This document shows positions 38,407 to 51,292 of a DNA stretch of 64,000 nt, one piece after another. The notes beneath the pieces are model-generated. The model saw only the letters and a program-made list of their open reading frames with translations, was not told the DNA's origin and ran no database searches. How positions within the stretch are numbered: position 1 is the stretch's first letter; each line of letters opens with the position of its first letter. A program made the position numbers and the translations under genes. Source of the DNA: Glossina fuscipes (taxonomy: Eukaryota > Arthropoda > Insecta > Diptera > Glossinidae); assembly GCF_014805625.2 (NCBI RefSeq), contig NW_023998569.1:544424-608423 (forward strand), written 5' to 3'.

Positions 38407-38815
38407 TGTTATGAAATTCGCTTTTACTAAGATACAGTCCGTATCACTAGATCGTGGATATTTTGATCAAGAGAAATGCACTTCAAAGTTCTTTTATTTT
38501 ACTACTTTGTCTTTCACAACAGTAGGAATATTTATTTACAATTTATTTTGGCCGTACTCTCAACTTCTACGTTCTTGCCCGACTAATTCTCCCTTCTACA
38601 AATACTCTATTTATATACAATTTTACAAGCATCTTACTATACCTAAATTTATGGTTTTATTTCTAATCTCAGCCTGCTTTTCCCATAATCGTTTTCATCG
38701 GCCTGCAGCTGCATGAGGCGCCTGCGAATGCTCATTTGGTTTTTCCTCCTTCAGGGAATTTATTATTACGAAAATTACTTAGCTGACATTAACTGAATTT
38801 GGGATTTTCGTAACA
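38407..38815 (-). mobile_element. Solo LTR of a Ty3/Gypsy-like retrotransposon with 4-bp target duplication
   Basis: The 409-bp unit begins TGTTACGAAAATCCC and ends TTTCATAACA on - (terminal TG...CA with imperfect inverted ends). It is bracketed by direct repeats ATAT at 38403-38406 and 38816-38819. On - it has a TATA box (TATATAAAT, 38617-38609) and AATAAA signals (38547-38542, 38536-38531), as an LTR should. No primer-binding site or coding region flanks it, so it is a solo LTR. The long + frame at 38132-38716 runs antisense through it and is not a gene. Confidence 0.75.
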
Positions 38816-38819
38816 ATAT

Positions 38820-41594
38820 AATACACGTAACCTAATGCAAGGGCTTTACAAGTTGTCGAGGAGGAGTCATTGCGAAGACAGCCTCTATTGTAAGTCTTGG
38901 CTTTAGTCGATGTCTTTATTAATAACAACAATGGTCGTCTTAAACTAAGGAGTTGAATTCTTTTATACAAACCAATTGTAGCGACAAAAATTGACATGAT
39001 CTTTGGCATAAGACCTGCCGACAGTACAATTGACTCCGTATATTTTCCTCAAACGGCTTAATTCTGCCAAAAGAGTTGAAAAATCGAAAATTGTCAACCA
39101 GTTATTCTAGCAACGCTGTGAAACACGCTTGCCTCGGCGTTTTACTAGCAACGAAATTATAGCTGCATTCCAAATAAAAACCATGCATATAAGCTGAAGA
39201 AAATTCAGATTGGTGCTAATCGTGCCGTTGTCACAGAAGGCATAAGCGAATGGTTTCTGCATAAAAATACGGCAGGGAAAAATACTCTCCCCAAAAATTT
39301 TCTATTCCAGTTAGGAGAAGAACTTGCTGCGGAATATAAAATAAGTGTGGAGAGGGCTTAGTAGAGCAACCACTGATTTGTAAAAATTCTGGTATTGAAT
39401 TACGAAAAGATGTGATTAAAATGTGATTTTTATGGTTAGTGTTGTTTTTTTTTTTTTGTTACAAAGATTGAATTTTTATACATGAAACTGAAGTTTCATT
39501 AAGTCAATAATGATGATATTACAATGTTTGACCATTTTTCCAATAAAAGTAAAAAATGGTGGAGATAATATTTTTCAATTATTGTTCTCGTTATACTGCT
39601 GAAATTATCTATATTTAGCTGATAATTTGAAATCCCGACAGTTTAGGCAATTATTGCAAATATTTCCATTCAAACGCGAAGGTGTCAAAAGACGCCTTTC
39701 GGTCGAAAACGATATACACAAAATCGTGGTGGAAATAGTGTTAAACTTATCTTTTAGTTTGCCATGTTATAAGGTATTTTACGCGACCATTTTTTCTTCA
39801 ACTGCATTTAATCAATAAATATATTTCGTTATAAACATAAATTAGAACGAATCAAATATTAATATTTGTTAGAAGTCAACCTACATTTGTTTACGGAACT
39901 ACCAATCCAAAGGGAATTGTTTATATAAAAAGTTCTCATTAAATTCTAGAAAAGTAACGCGGGAAAACTATGGAAAATTTAGTTAATTAACATCAAAAAC
40001 ATCGTGTAAAAACCCCCGCTAATTATACAACAAATGCGAATGGAAATTTGCTTCAAGTTTCAAAGGACTAAGGACTAAAGTACCTCAATACATATATGAT
40101 GTCGCAACGACAATCTCATCCAGTCAATGTTTTGCCATTACATTGGCACAGAGGAAAGTAGCCATGCACGTAAATCCCTATTAAAAATACATATGTATGT
40201 AACATATATATGCTTCTATGCAAAATAAACGTAAGCGTTAAGGTGTCTCAAAACGTATTCACAATTTCTTTTCTTAATAAAGTAAGGCGAGCTTTCTTTG
40301 ATGCCCTCCCTCCAAAACAAAATGGTATTCCGCAGACTATTTGGAATGACCGAAAGTCTTCTTGAATTCTGTTTAAAACATTTTTTTCTCGTAGGAATTG
40401 TTCTACACAATACAAAAGCAACTTAGACAAAAATCCATAATAATCTTCTTAATAAAACGACTGGGATTTGAAAAAGCCAAACTAAGAGGAGAAACACTTA
40501 ACGGCAATGCTCCAAAGGATTATAAAATAGCAGAAAGAACTGTGCGATGCTATGAACAGAATTTTTGATTTTTGCGCAAAGAATCGAAGAATTATGTGTT
40601 TTGGAATACTTTTATACCGTTTTTTAGCCACGCTTGTTGACTGTAGAAAGAACATTTTAATGCTATGAAAATGGGCAGGAGTTCATTGATAGATTTGATG
40701 CGTTAAAGGTGCAATGTTTTATGCAGGATTTATAATTATTTCATAAATAAAACGACTTCATTTTGCTAATATTACAAATCTATATCGCACTATCAGACAG
40801 AACAAAAAACCAAAATATTTAGTAGTCATGATTAATGAAAATTGCATTATAACTGATTTTCATATTTTCGAATAAGTGAAGTGTTTTTTAAGCGGAAGGA
40901 CCAATATTTTGGACTCTACTAGAAGATAATAATTTAGGGATGATGTATATCAGAAATCATCAGCTTGGTCACATATGTTGTGTTCTTTTAAGATCAATTG
41001 CTGCAGTTTAGAAGAGAAAAGTGGTATATATTACTACAATACTACCTTCATAACAGATCTTGTGAGCTGTGGGTCTTTTAAAAAACCCATAAAGCTTCCT
41101 ACGTCCCTTTTCGGAATGGAATTCTTTTTACGAAATCCGGGACAATTTGATAATAACGTTTCATATTGGTATACCCAACATCTGAATAATAAAGGTGTAA
41201 ATGTAATTACGCTTACTCGCATATTATATGATGGCTCGCATTTCTTTTTTGTATTATAAATAATCAAATGAAAGGGAAAATTTTCATATGACACATTTTT
41301 TATTACAGAATTTTCTTAGAAATTCGCAACTTATAATGAAAATGGTGATTTATCTTGTGATCAAATCTAGAGAAAGCAATATGTGAAATGGAAAACGCAA
41401 CGAAACATAAACAATAAGTATATTAGCATTTTCTTGCATGTAAATAGAAAAAAATTCGAATTCATCTGATAATATTTTTGTTTTTTCTTCTCTTCTTATG
41501 AAGAGATAAAAACGTATACATTTAGAACAATTTACACACATATATACATCTCATTATACACTTCATATATACATATATGTATATATATATATAT
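38820..41594. other. Intergenic, no confident gene
   Basis: A + frame near 39211-39361 (RAVVTEGISEWFLHKNTAGK, then NFLFQLGEELAAEYKISVER) has transposase-like composition but is too short to place. Other frames, including 40975-41259, resemble nothing I know. Confidence 0.4.
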
Positions 41595-41722
41595 AAAAAA
41601 TTTTCAAATAAAGTCTTCTATCATCTATATATATATATATATATACGAACGAAAGGAAAATTCTACAAAAATTTTAATGAGAATGTTAGAGATGATAGCA
41701 GACTTTATTTGAAAATTTTTTT
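41595..41722. mobile_element. Hairpin or MITE-like element with about 30-bp inverted arms
   Basis: The left arm at 41595-41626 (ends AAGTCTTCTATCATCT) and right arm at 41690-41722 (begins AGATGATAGCAGACTTTATT) are reverse complements with one mismatch over about 29 bases, separated by about 63 bases. TA-rich sequence flanks both ends, consistent with TA-targeting DNA transposons, but a structured RNA is not excluded. Confidence 0.65.
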
Positions 41723-42771
41723 TATTTGTACTCATCATATCTGTATATTGTAATAAACAATGGGCGAAGAACATTGATTTAAGTCTTTTCCAATTCCGGT
41801 TAGAAGCTAAAACATTTTTGAAACGTGCGATAGGGTCGCTTAGAATTCTTCAAAATCTATAGAATAACTGAGAGCTTAATAATCCTGCCCTGTTGCGAAA
41901 ATTGTTCTCACATTTCTCACACAATCGCACTGCGTTCCACGACGTTGTTATTGTAATCCGAGAGCCTTCAGCTTACGGTACCTGCATGGCTATAGAAATT
42001 ACGGCTATAATTTTATTATTTTTAAGAGAACGGCTATCAATATTGATCTTAAGTTTTCCCATCTAATAACATCAACTTAAAAATTCAAAAGCATCTACTT
42101 TAGTAAAAGTCCATATATACACATAGGCTCGTTATTTCCTGCTGCATTAACGTTGCCACAAAATTATTGAACAAAATTGTTGCTCTCTAATGAGTATTCG
42201 GTATATACTTTTAATAATTAACAATGCCCAGTTTTTGCCGCGAAAGGAACACACAAGAACACTTAATTTTTTATATTTCAAGTTTTTTTCACTTCGGCTT
42301 TTAAAAATAAGTCAAAGTTAACCTTTTCACTACAACCACTCACCTTTTTTAACTAAATAAACTGAAGAGAGAAGAAATCTTCTAATTCTTCTTATAGTCT
42401 CTTAACAACGAAATCCAAGCATCAGAGGATCAGAGAATTTCAATAGCCAAAGAATTTAAAAAGTGATCGTCTTTTAAATGCCCTACACCGCTTCGTCTAA
42501 CACAATCCTTCACTTATTTTTAAATAATAAAATATCAAAAATTAGACCTTTTTGCATATAAACGCTTACTTTTAATGTAAATCCTTTCATGAAAAAAAAT
42601 AAATAAATACTGACAAAAATATTCTTTTTCAATGTAAACTTACTTTAGTATAGCAGCACATTCAAATTTGTAGGTCAGATCTCTACTTTATACATGCACC
42701 TTCGATCAGCTTTTTCGTTTTGCGCTAACCATGTTAAAAGAAATACGATCACTTAAGAAATTTTTCATGCA

Positions 42772-42815
<44 letters not shown>

Positions 42816-44504
42816 AGAGAAACGGGCTCTGATATTATTTAGTTATTTTCTTCGATGTATTATAATATTAATAGGAGAGTTTTTCATAAGGCAATTATTT
42901 CCTTTACTTGAGAATATTGCGCATCAAATATGCGTTCCCTTGTTATTCAAATTTCTAAGGCCGCTTTGAAGGAACTTTTTCGCTTTATACAAAATTATTT
43001 TCTTATTATTGTAAATTTTCAATGTTATCCCATATGAAACTCATGTGATTTTGACTTTTTACACAAATACCATAAAATTAAGAAGAATAATGGAATTATT
43101 ATTTATAAAAATTATTAACTTTCTTAATGTAATTTTTTTTCTTTTTAATATAACTTCTGTTGCTCTTTGCTTTTCACTTTGCAGGCTACTTTTAACAAAT
43201 GCTTTGGAGGCTCTTTGGAAGTAACCCATATGAAATTAATAAATTATGATTAAAACATGGTTATATAGAAATGCTACGGGTAGAAGGAGTACGATAAGTA
43301 CACAAAGTATAGTCTTGGTTGCTAATTGTAAGATGAATCTGAAAAAGTTGTGCACTTCTTCAAACTTAAAGGTGCAATTTATTTTATACAAAACCTTTAT
43401 ACTTTGGTCAGATCATTCTTACAAAATAATTACGATTATTCAACGTTTATATACCGAGCGGAAGGTTAGTAAACTTGCTAGAGATCACATAAACTGTGTA
43501 TAAACTTGATGCAAGCGAATCCATGAGTCGATTCCGCTATTTTTATGATGGATAAAGCCTAGCTAACTGTTCGCAAATAAGAAAATAACTTAGATTTAAA
43601 AATGAGTAGGAATTTCCCCCGGAGAAATGTATGTATAAAAACATTCCCTGTTGGCTAACTGACAACCTCAATGTTACCAAAATACTTTGCAATTTCGGTT
43701 TGCTTGTTTTGTCGCGATTGTGAATATAGCAAAGCTTCGCTTCAAGCCATACATAACTTTCTCATTTTTTAACAGGGAAAAATACATTCAAGCCCGATAT
43801 ACACGATTTTAGCCCGTTTAAAGCTGTACGTACTACCATTCCGTGAATTGTTCTCATTTCGATATTATCCAAAAGACTGCGTCTTTTTATTCTCCTGTTT
43901 TATGCTTTCAAAATAAATATGTTCGTATTCGCAAATGTGTACAAGTGCTTTTTTTTTTTTTTTTTTTTTTGTAAGTGTCAAGCAACTGTCAACAATAAGT
44001 TTTCGCCAAGCAGGTAAAAGAAGTCATAAAGAAGAGCTAGGAAAGTAAGTATTCTTTGAAATCATATTTTGAATGGAATTAATGGTGATAACCATGTTAG
44101 AGATAGCAAATGTATGCTAAAAACGGTAAATCTAGTAAAGTAAAGTAGTAACGAAATAAAAACAGCGAATATTGTAGCTGATGTGACAAACAAGTGCAAG
44201 GAAAGTAATCTATTATATTAAAAATTATACATATTATACAGTGTGTCTATATCATTGCACTAATATTATTTGAAAATAAATTTTTCGATGATAAGTAAAC
44301 GAGTACAGTCGTTTAAGACCGAACTTGCGCTTTCTCATCTACATTTGCTACGGCCGAAGCGGCTTTGATACAAGAAACTTCTTTTGCGTCATTAGAAAAT
44401 GATTATAAAAACTCATAACAAAAATTGTTTCAAGCGTTATGGTTTTTGGAAATGGTTGAATTGCTTTTGACGAACTGTTGTCCGGTTGTGATACCCGTTG
44501 AATA
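41723..44504. other. Intergenic, no gene seen
   Basis: Apart from the (TA)n array and a 21-bp poly-T at about 43951, nothing is recognisable. Confidence 0.65.
42775..42812. repeat. (TA)19 microsatellite
   Basis: This is an uninterrupted TA array of 38 bases. Confidence 0.95.
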
Positions 44505-44690
44505 TCAAAAGTACGCTTCTTTTGTGTTTATTGGGACGATTTCTTTATTCGCTTCGTTATCCTCTTCATCTTTGTTCCCAAGGTTTTGCTCTAAACGAGT
44601 TTTTAAATTTTGTATTGCATTATGATGGCGCTTGAGCACGTTCTCTAATTCATTTACTTTATTTTCCAAAGCCATCTTCGCGTGGAAACT
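44505..44690 (-). CDS. Candidate terminal exon encoding a coiled coil
   Basis: After a good acceptor (GTTTTACAG ending at 44691), a phase-0 frame encodes SFHAKMALENKVNELENVLK and continues to a stop at 44505, about 61 residues. It has heptad-like L/V/I spacing (LENKVNELENVL, IQNLKTRLEQNL) followed by an acidic stretch (KDEEDNEANKE). Such charged, regular composition is unlike the noise frames around it. A 31-bp segment upstream (45040-45010; ATATTAG acceptor, GTAAGA donor) could be a preceding microexon. The exon is phase-compatible with the last donor of the pyrokinin receptor (CAA|GTAAGA at 49564), so it could be an alternative receptor tail, or the end of an unrelated gene. I do not recognise the family. 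Confidence 0.45.
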   Translation of the reverse strand, partial: SFHAKMALENKVNELENVLKRHHNAIQNLKTRLEQNLGNKDEEDNEANKEIVPINTKEAYF

Positions 44691-45424
44691 CTGTAAAACA
44701 TACAAAATCTGGTCAACTATCTGTAACTATGAAACAGATCGGGACCGCACCATAACTATCTAACCAGAAAAAAAAATTAACTGCGCATGAACATTAGATG
44801 CTGCGCTGATTCTTTTGTGTGACATTCGTTACACATATGGGATGACACCCGTTCAACTATGTTTACATATATTTTGTCGTATTTGTGACTGCATTTGAAT
44901 ATATTATGCTCCTTAATCTCCCACGTTAAGGTATGTTTTAGTAAAATGTCATATGCATGTATATATAAATATATATATATATATAGATATGGATATGTAT
45001 ATATCTTACCAGCAGCATCAAAGATAGGCGTAATGTACATCTAATATTTTGAAAAAACAAAGCAAAGGTGAATATTGTGAAAGTGGGAAAATTTATTTAA
45101 AAGCTTACGACAAAAGTCAATTACAACATCTAGGAGGCACTTTCATTTAAGACTTAAACGACACATCTAACAATAAATTATTAACCTATAATATTACACT
45201 ACGTTCAATAACTTTACTCTATTTTATTTTTACAATACATTTAAATTTAAAGGAAGTCAGCAGGGAAAGCTTGCTACATCTTCTGCGTAAACTACTAACT
45301 TTTACTTTAATTTAGGTTATGGATTATTTGCATGCCATTTTTTTTTGATTTTAAGAGTTCTTAAAAAAACGTCACGAAAGCGACCTCATGGTCTAAAGGA
45401 AGATAATCCCTCATGGGCCACTGT

Positions 45425-45560
45425 TGCCATGAAAGCAATATGTTATTTGCGTTGATGCATTGTTCGGCCCGTGTGTTTTTTTTTTTAATATGACTAATCA
45501 CTCCTATTCGTGTAATAGAGTGATGGTCAGAAGTAAGTCAAGGAAGAGCCAATTGCTCAA
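45425..45560 (+). repeat. Dispersed repeat family C, copy 1
   Basis: CTCCTATTCGTGTAATAGAG, TGATGGTCAGAAG and GGAAGAGCCAA align with the 48.9-kb copy, preceded in both by a poly-T run and an AATATG...TTGCGTT-like block. Confidence 0.55.
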
Positions 45561-47789
45561 TGTTTCTCTATTCAGTTCATTCATTCAATACCTGCTTACA
45601 ATGTAGCATGAATTTTAAATATTATACTTATAATCTAAGCCCAAAAAATGCACTTTGATTAAGACGCAATGGCAGCTGTCAATCCTAGACGACCTGCAGT
45701 ATAGTAATCAATATTCTTTTAAAATAAGGTTAGTTACCGTCAGAAGACAGACTTTTGGCTGTTCGTATATAACACCGAAAAACTAGTCAGACAATCTTTT
45801 ATATATATATTATATATTACATCTAATAAGTATGTATATATACATACGTACATTAAATGGATATATAAGTATAAGATTTTGAATCGATTTACCGATTTTT
45901 GTCTACTCGTTTTTCTGTGGACTTTTCATCGGAGACATTGGAACCGCTTAAAGCAGAAACCTAAAACTTGTCGTTTGCATTCTTAGTTAATAGCCACACA
46001 TCGGACTTGTATTTTTATAGATAATTCATAAATAATTGTTCCAAGTTAGCATATTTAATCAGAAATGCAAAAAGCATTCCTATCATGCTTTGCTGAAATT
46101 TCCATAGCCTTAGCAATTGTAAGTACTAATTGCTCGTAAGTAATTATCTTAAAAGTGTAATGCTTACATAAATATTTGTATATTAAAATATTAAATAACT
46201 TTATTTGACCACAATAAATGCATTTATCTTAATATTACCATAAATTTTATTATATTAGCAAAGGAACCTGTTTTCACAATCGTCTTATTTTATAAAGTGC
46301 GCCTGAAGTTTCTTATTTTCTTTTTCTGTAATATATAAATAATAGCTTATACAGTAATACTGTTTTCAATAACTTTTTTCTTAGCGTGTATTATATAAAG
46401 CGAACAAATCTTACAAGTACTTATGCATATACAGTTGGCGCTGTTTAGATAGATTCAATTTTTTTTTTTTTTTTTTATATTTAAATTTGTTGATACTACC
46501 AGCCACAGAGTTGATGTCCCCTATATGTGCGCGCGCAATGGTGATCAGGCAGGATTATCGGTAGATTGGAGTTATTAAGAAGGGGATCTCCAAAAACCTT
46601 CAATTACTTTAGGAAGGATCTTAGATGATTTAGTTAAGTGAGTGCATATAAATCTTAAATTTAAAGGCGTCTTTAATATAGAAGCATTACTAATTAATAT
46701 TTAAAATAAACCATAAGTTTTTTAATGTAACTCACAACTGTGATGATTTTGCGAGCTTTTTTCAATTTTCAACTTTTGCATATATATATACATATATATA
46801 TATATGGATGTATTTATATTTATATATGCATAATGCTCACTTGTAAATGTTATGTCTTGCTCTTTAATCCAGAAAATATTTTATTCTTCCTTTAAAGCAA
46901 ATTTTGTGATTTGGCGGTTGATAAACCAACAGACAGACAAAAAGCTTTAAAAAGTAATAGCTTTTAGAAAACATCGATCTATGCAATGGAAATTAAGTCA
47001 AAGCGTTAATCAATTTCGTATACGAGAAAAGAATTTCTTCGCAAAAAAAGTACAAATTTATTATTTGTTTTCCTTTAGATGTATACCTCATATATTGAAT
47101 AGTAGTTTTGCGTATGGAAAAGTAATTTTTTTAAGCATTTTTCTAATTATATAACACTCGTACACAATTACGTTAACCAGTTTAATAAGCAATTTTTCCT
47201 ATCCGCCATAACTAAATATCTTTCAAAGACCCATAAAATCCAACATTCTCAATCGTTTCCTCGTCTCATTTAATCATTGTAAATATTCGTTAGCGAAATC
47301 TTTAAAACTGCAAAAGTTTAAGTAGTTTTTGGTCTTTATTTATTTTAGAAATAAGATCTGTAATCTGAAGTTAATTAAGCTATCATTTAATTTTTTTTAT
47401 ATTATCATTCTCGGTTGGCCGCAGAGCTGTTTTTTGTTTCTGAAAATTTCAAAATAAATTCAAAACTATTGATATTAAACTCTTGGTTCTTATCAGTATA
47501 AACCGTCTCGATATGTTATCGAAAAAGGTAATGTCGATTTAAATTAACCCACTATTCTTAAGCCTCTCTACTTTTAAGTCAAACATTGCTAGTCCCGGCA
47601 TTATATTATTTAAAATTAATAAATTTTTCTTTTCCTCTTTCGAGCACTGTATACATCTTACTTCACATATTTCAAAACGAATTTTTATTGAGATCACTTT
47701 TTACGGCTTTTATGCAAATGAATTGAGAAATTAATGATAGGTGAAAAGAAATATTAGTCCAAAGTGTTACATATATGTATGGTCATCGT

Positions 47790-47905
47790 ACTGTATACCT
47801 TTTTTCTTTTTTTATATGATCAATTGCTCAGGGTATGTCCTTTATTCGTGGAATACGATGACGGAAAGAGGCAGGCAAACGGCCGCAATCCATTTAAAAA
47901 AAAAA
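47790..47905 (+). repeat. Dispersed repeat family C, copy 2
   Basis: GGTATGTCCTTTATTCGTGG, AATACGATGACGG and AAAGAGGCAGGCAAACGGCC align with the 48.9-kb copy across an internal deletion of about 25 bases. The 101-codon + frame here is not a gene. Confidence 0.55.
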
Positions 47906-48889
47906 AAATATACGCCAAAAATTTCGAAGAAAAAATATAGAACCCAGTGGGTGTGTGGGCAATCGGCAAGTGTTCTGCTTTCACCGCAGTATGGAATATC
48001 TTTAAATCTTAAAGGGCGCATATTTTTTATACAGATTTTCTACTAATTTCTTCTAATTTAGATCTTAGGAAAAGCTCAATGGCTCAGTTAAAATTCCATG
48101 CATATTACTACAAGTTTTAACACAGACGAAGGACTTTTCCGAAAATGAGTCACATTCCAACGTTGCCAACAAAATATCCAATCCACTTAACCAGTTAACT
48201 GACTATGCCTGCCATGAAAAAACTCAAAAGTTCAGCAAGACTTAACGCAAATCTCATTTAATTGTATGTTTTCCTTATAAAACAGATAACAATTCTATTA
48301 ATTAGAAAAAAATTTAGTTAAATTCTTTGATATAAAAATTATTCCCCGCAAAGTGTATAGTAAGGAAATTAGATTTTGATAAGCCAATGGATGTTTGGGG
48401 AAAGGCCATGGAAAAATTGCATCGTATGCATTTGCAAGACACTGCATGGAGAAGTATTTTGAGAAAAATTTGTCCATGAATTTTGTTATTTTTTGGTCAA
48501 AGCCATTAATTAGTCCCACTTACTAATGCTCATCCTATTTTAGATCTAAAATTTATTTCTTTGGTCTAACTAGTTATGTAATCATATTTATAACATTTTT
48601 TGGCAAATTTGTAAATTTTGAAAAATAATACCTTTCTCAGCGATGAATTTTTATAATTTTTTATTTAATAAAACTGAAATCTTTACTTTGATTTTCGCAG
48701 TGCGTATAGACGTCAACACTTGTTTTTAATTACCCACTACGTAAAGGATTTTTAAAACAAATTACGCAGTTGACTAGTTAAAGCGACGGGCTGTGTAAAA
48801 TTCGTTAAATCCTACCAAAAAGGTTCATGAACAACAAATACATCGGATTAGAATTGCTATCATTAGTTTCAAGTCTGAGTCTGAATTCG

Positions 48890-49045
48890 CACGGCACAGC
48901 GATATGCTGCGTTATTGTGCTGTTTCGATATTCAAGTAAAACCTCTTTTTTTAACATAGACCAGTCATTCAAGGCATGTCCTATTTTCGTATAATGCGAT
49001 GATGGTCGGAGAAAAGTCGGGGAAAGAGCCAAGCATGCACCCGCA
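48890..49045 (+). repeat. Dispersed repeat family C, copy 3
   Basis: GGCATGTCCTATTTTCGTAT, AATGCGATGATGGTCGG and GGGAAAGAGCCAAGCATGC define the most complete copy. A 103-codon - frame (49116-48805) passes through it. Confidence 0.55.
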
Positions 49046-49347
49046 ACTTCCCACACTCTATAACTGCGACTAAACTGCGAAAATGTACCGTATTGAAATT
49101 TGAAACCTGCAAACACAAACTTAGTAGTCGCGTAAGTCGCGTAATTACGTATTCGGCAAACTCAGATGGAATGATTATGGAAGTATTTTAGAGTTACCTT
49201 CACATTTACGAATTTACAAGCAAAAGTGCATATCAAATGTGAAGCAGTTCTTATGGACAGAACTGTATCTCTATGTACACATATTAGCTAAACTTGAAAC
49301 GGTTCAGATTTCTTTATATCTGATCACATTTAATACATTAAGAATGA

Positions 49348-49353
49348 TTTATT
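49348..49353 (-). terminator. Candidate poly(A) signal of the pyrokinin receptor gene
   Basis: TTTATT on + gives AATAAA on -, about 200 bases past the LLQVR stop. It supports that stop as the real 3' end of at least one transcript. Confidence 0.4.
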
Positions 49354-49554
49354 AGACACAGCTGTGTTAATAAATATAATTAATTCTACGCTATTAAGAA
49401 AAAAAAAAAAACATCGCCCGTCCATCTACAAAATTATGGAATTATTTCTGTAGATGATTTACAACCATTTAAAACAGTCTGGTAAATGAAAAAGAAAAAT
49501 GTTAGTTATGCCATTAAGACCAAGCCTTTTACGCGTAAATGCATATACAAAAGT

Positions 49555-51252
49555 TTATCTTACTTGCAATAGTGAAATTTTCCCCGGTACTTCAGTATCC
49601 AAAGTTGCCTCTTGACTCTGAGTAGATGACTTTAAAGTCGTCGTACGACTTATGATGCGTAGAGAATGTTGCAAATGATTTGGCGTATTCTCTGCCTTAC
49701 CAAATAATATGGCCTGGAGAGGAGGAGAAATTAGCGATATTTTTTCCAATGAATAAAGTAACAAAAAATTCCTTACCTTAAACGCCTGACGAAATTTATT
49801 ACTCATCAAGTTATATAATATCGGATTAATGCAAGTCGATAAAAAATATAAGACACCCGATATATATGTCAAAACAGTATAAATAAATAAATGTTGTTCC
49901 ACCTCATGGCCGCTTTCACTATTTACTATATCCGATCCGTAGATAGCCATTAAACGTTGAGCATGAAATGGTGCCCAACATAAAAAGAAGCAAATGACTA
50001 CAGCGACTAAATATGTATGTATGCATGTACGTATGTTTGCGTATGTTTATTGGTCAAAAAAGAAAAAAAGGAAAATAATAAATGAAATTTAGAAATATTT
50101 TCAACGGAAATAAATACAAAGATAATAAACTTCTAATTAGATATACATAGCGAAAAACCAATTTATATCATCAACAAAATGAATATTAAGTTGTCATCAC
50201 ATTTCGCTAATGATTTTCGCTCTTCGCTTTGTGTTGTGTCAAAACCTAAGAAAGTTGTGCTCGCTTCTTAACGAATTTTTAGCACCCATCATCTCGAAAT
50301 AATCTATAATAATTGTCAAATATTTTCTTAATTGTCGAGGTTTCAGTTGACCAATGATAAAATTTTAAAGCAGGCATTTTAGTTTTTTTAACACTAAAAC
50401 TAACGAATAAGTTACTTTGACCCACTTTAGATTTCGAAACTTAAGAAAGTGGTTATGAAGTCTGTAATTGTCCAAATTTTTTTTTGGGAAGACTTTTAAT
50501 ATATGAAAAGATTTTTAAATAGCTTCAATCAATTTTTTTCTCCCTGTTCTAGCTTTCGAAACGCAGATGGCATATACTTATTTCTACTAAAATGGTTTAA
50601 TTTGAACCATAATTTCGGTCGAGCCGCAAAAATGAAAATAAGCCACTAAAATTTTGTCTAAACATCCTTTGATCCACTAAGAAACCACATATAAAAAATT
50701 GACTGAGACCAAATCGAAAAGAAGCGATAATTTTTTCCTATTTGGTCTAAAATTTTCTATCCTATAAAGACATTTCCAAGAAGCCTCTACCTAAATATTC
50801 ATCATGACCACCTGCATTTTTCGCCAGAAAATGATAGTGATCTCTTTACAAACACGATCACAATCAGCGATAAAATTTTAATTCCAACTTATTTTCATTT
50901 TACTCTAATGCGACTTTTCGCGTCACACCAATGGCGATAGATAAAAATTGCTTATGTCGATTTTCAATTCAATATTTCTTACAGACCATAAGCAAAGTGT
51001 TTTAGCTTATTGTGGGCGTGTCAGGACAATTAATTTTAATCTTTGTTGGCACAGATCTTTTAGATGGGTTTAGAAATTACATACGTCAAGCTATCCGTTC
51101 AATATAGAGAACTTAAACAATATTTTTTATATATTATGGGCGTGCCGGACGGTCGTGTAAAACTTCTTTCCCGAAGACAGTTCAGATGGCTGACTGTATA
51201 AAGTTTTAATTCACAAGTTTTTTTATTTCATAAATAAAGTTACGCAAACCTT

Positions 51253-51292
<40 letters not shown>

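Noticed and set aside
38132..38716. 194-codon + strand open frame with hydrophobic segments
   Set aside because: Its second half is antisense to the solo LTR at 38407-38815, and the first half resembles no protein. It is a shadow of a repeat in A/T-rich DNA.
39211..39364. Open frame with FLFQLGEELAAEY, considered as piggyBac-like transposase
   Set aside because: It is too short and lacks any catalytic or zinc-binding block; the resemblance is only compositional.
48805..49116. 103-codon - frame with a good TTTGCAG acceptor, considered as a last receptor exon
   Set aside because: The phase from the receptor donor (phase 0) selects a different frame that stops after about 42 codons, and the segment coincides with dispersed repeat family C.
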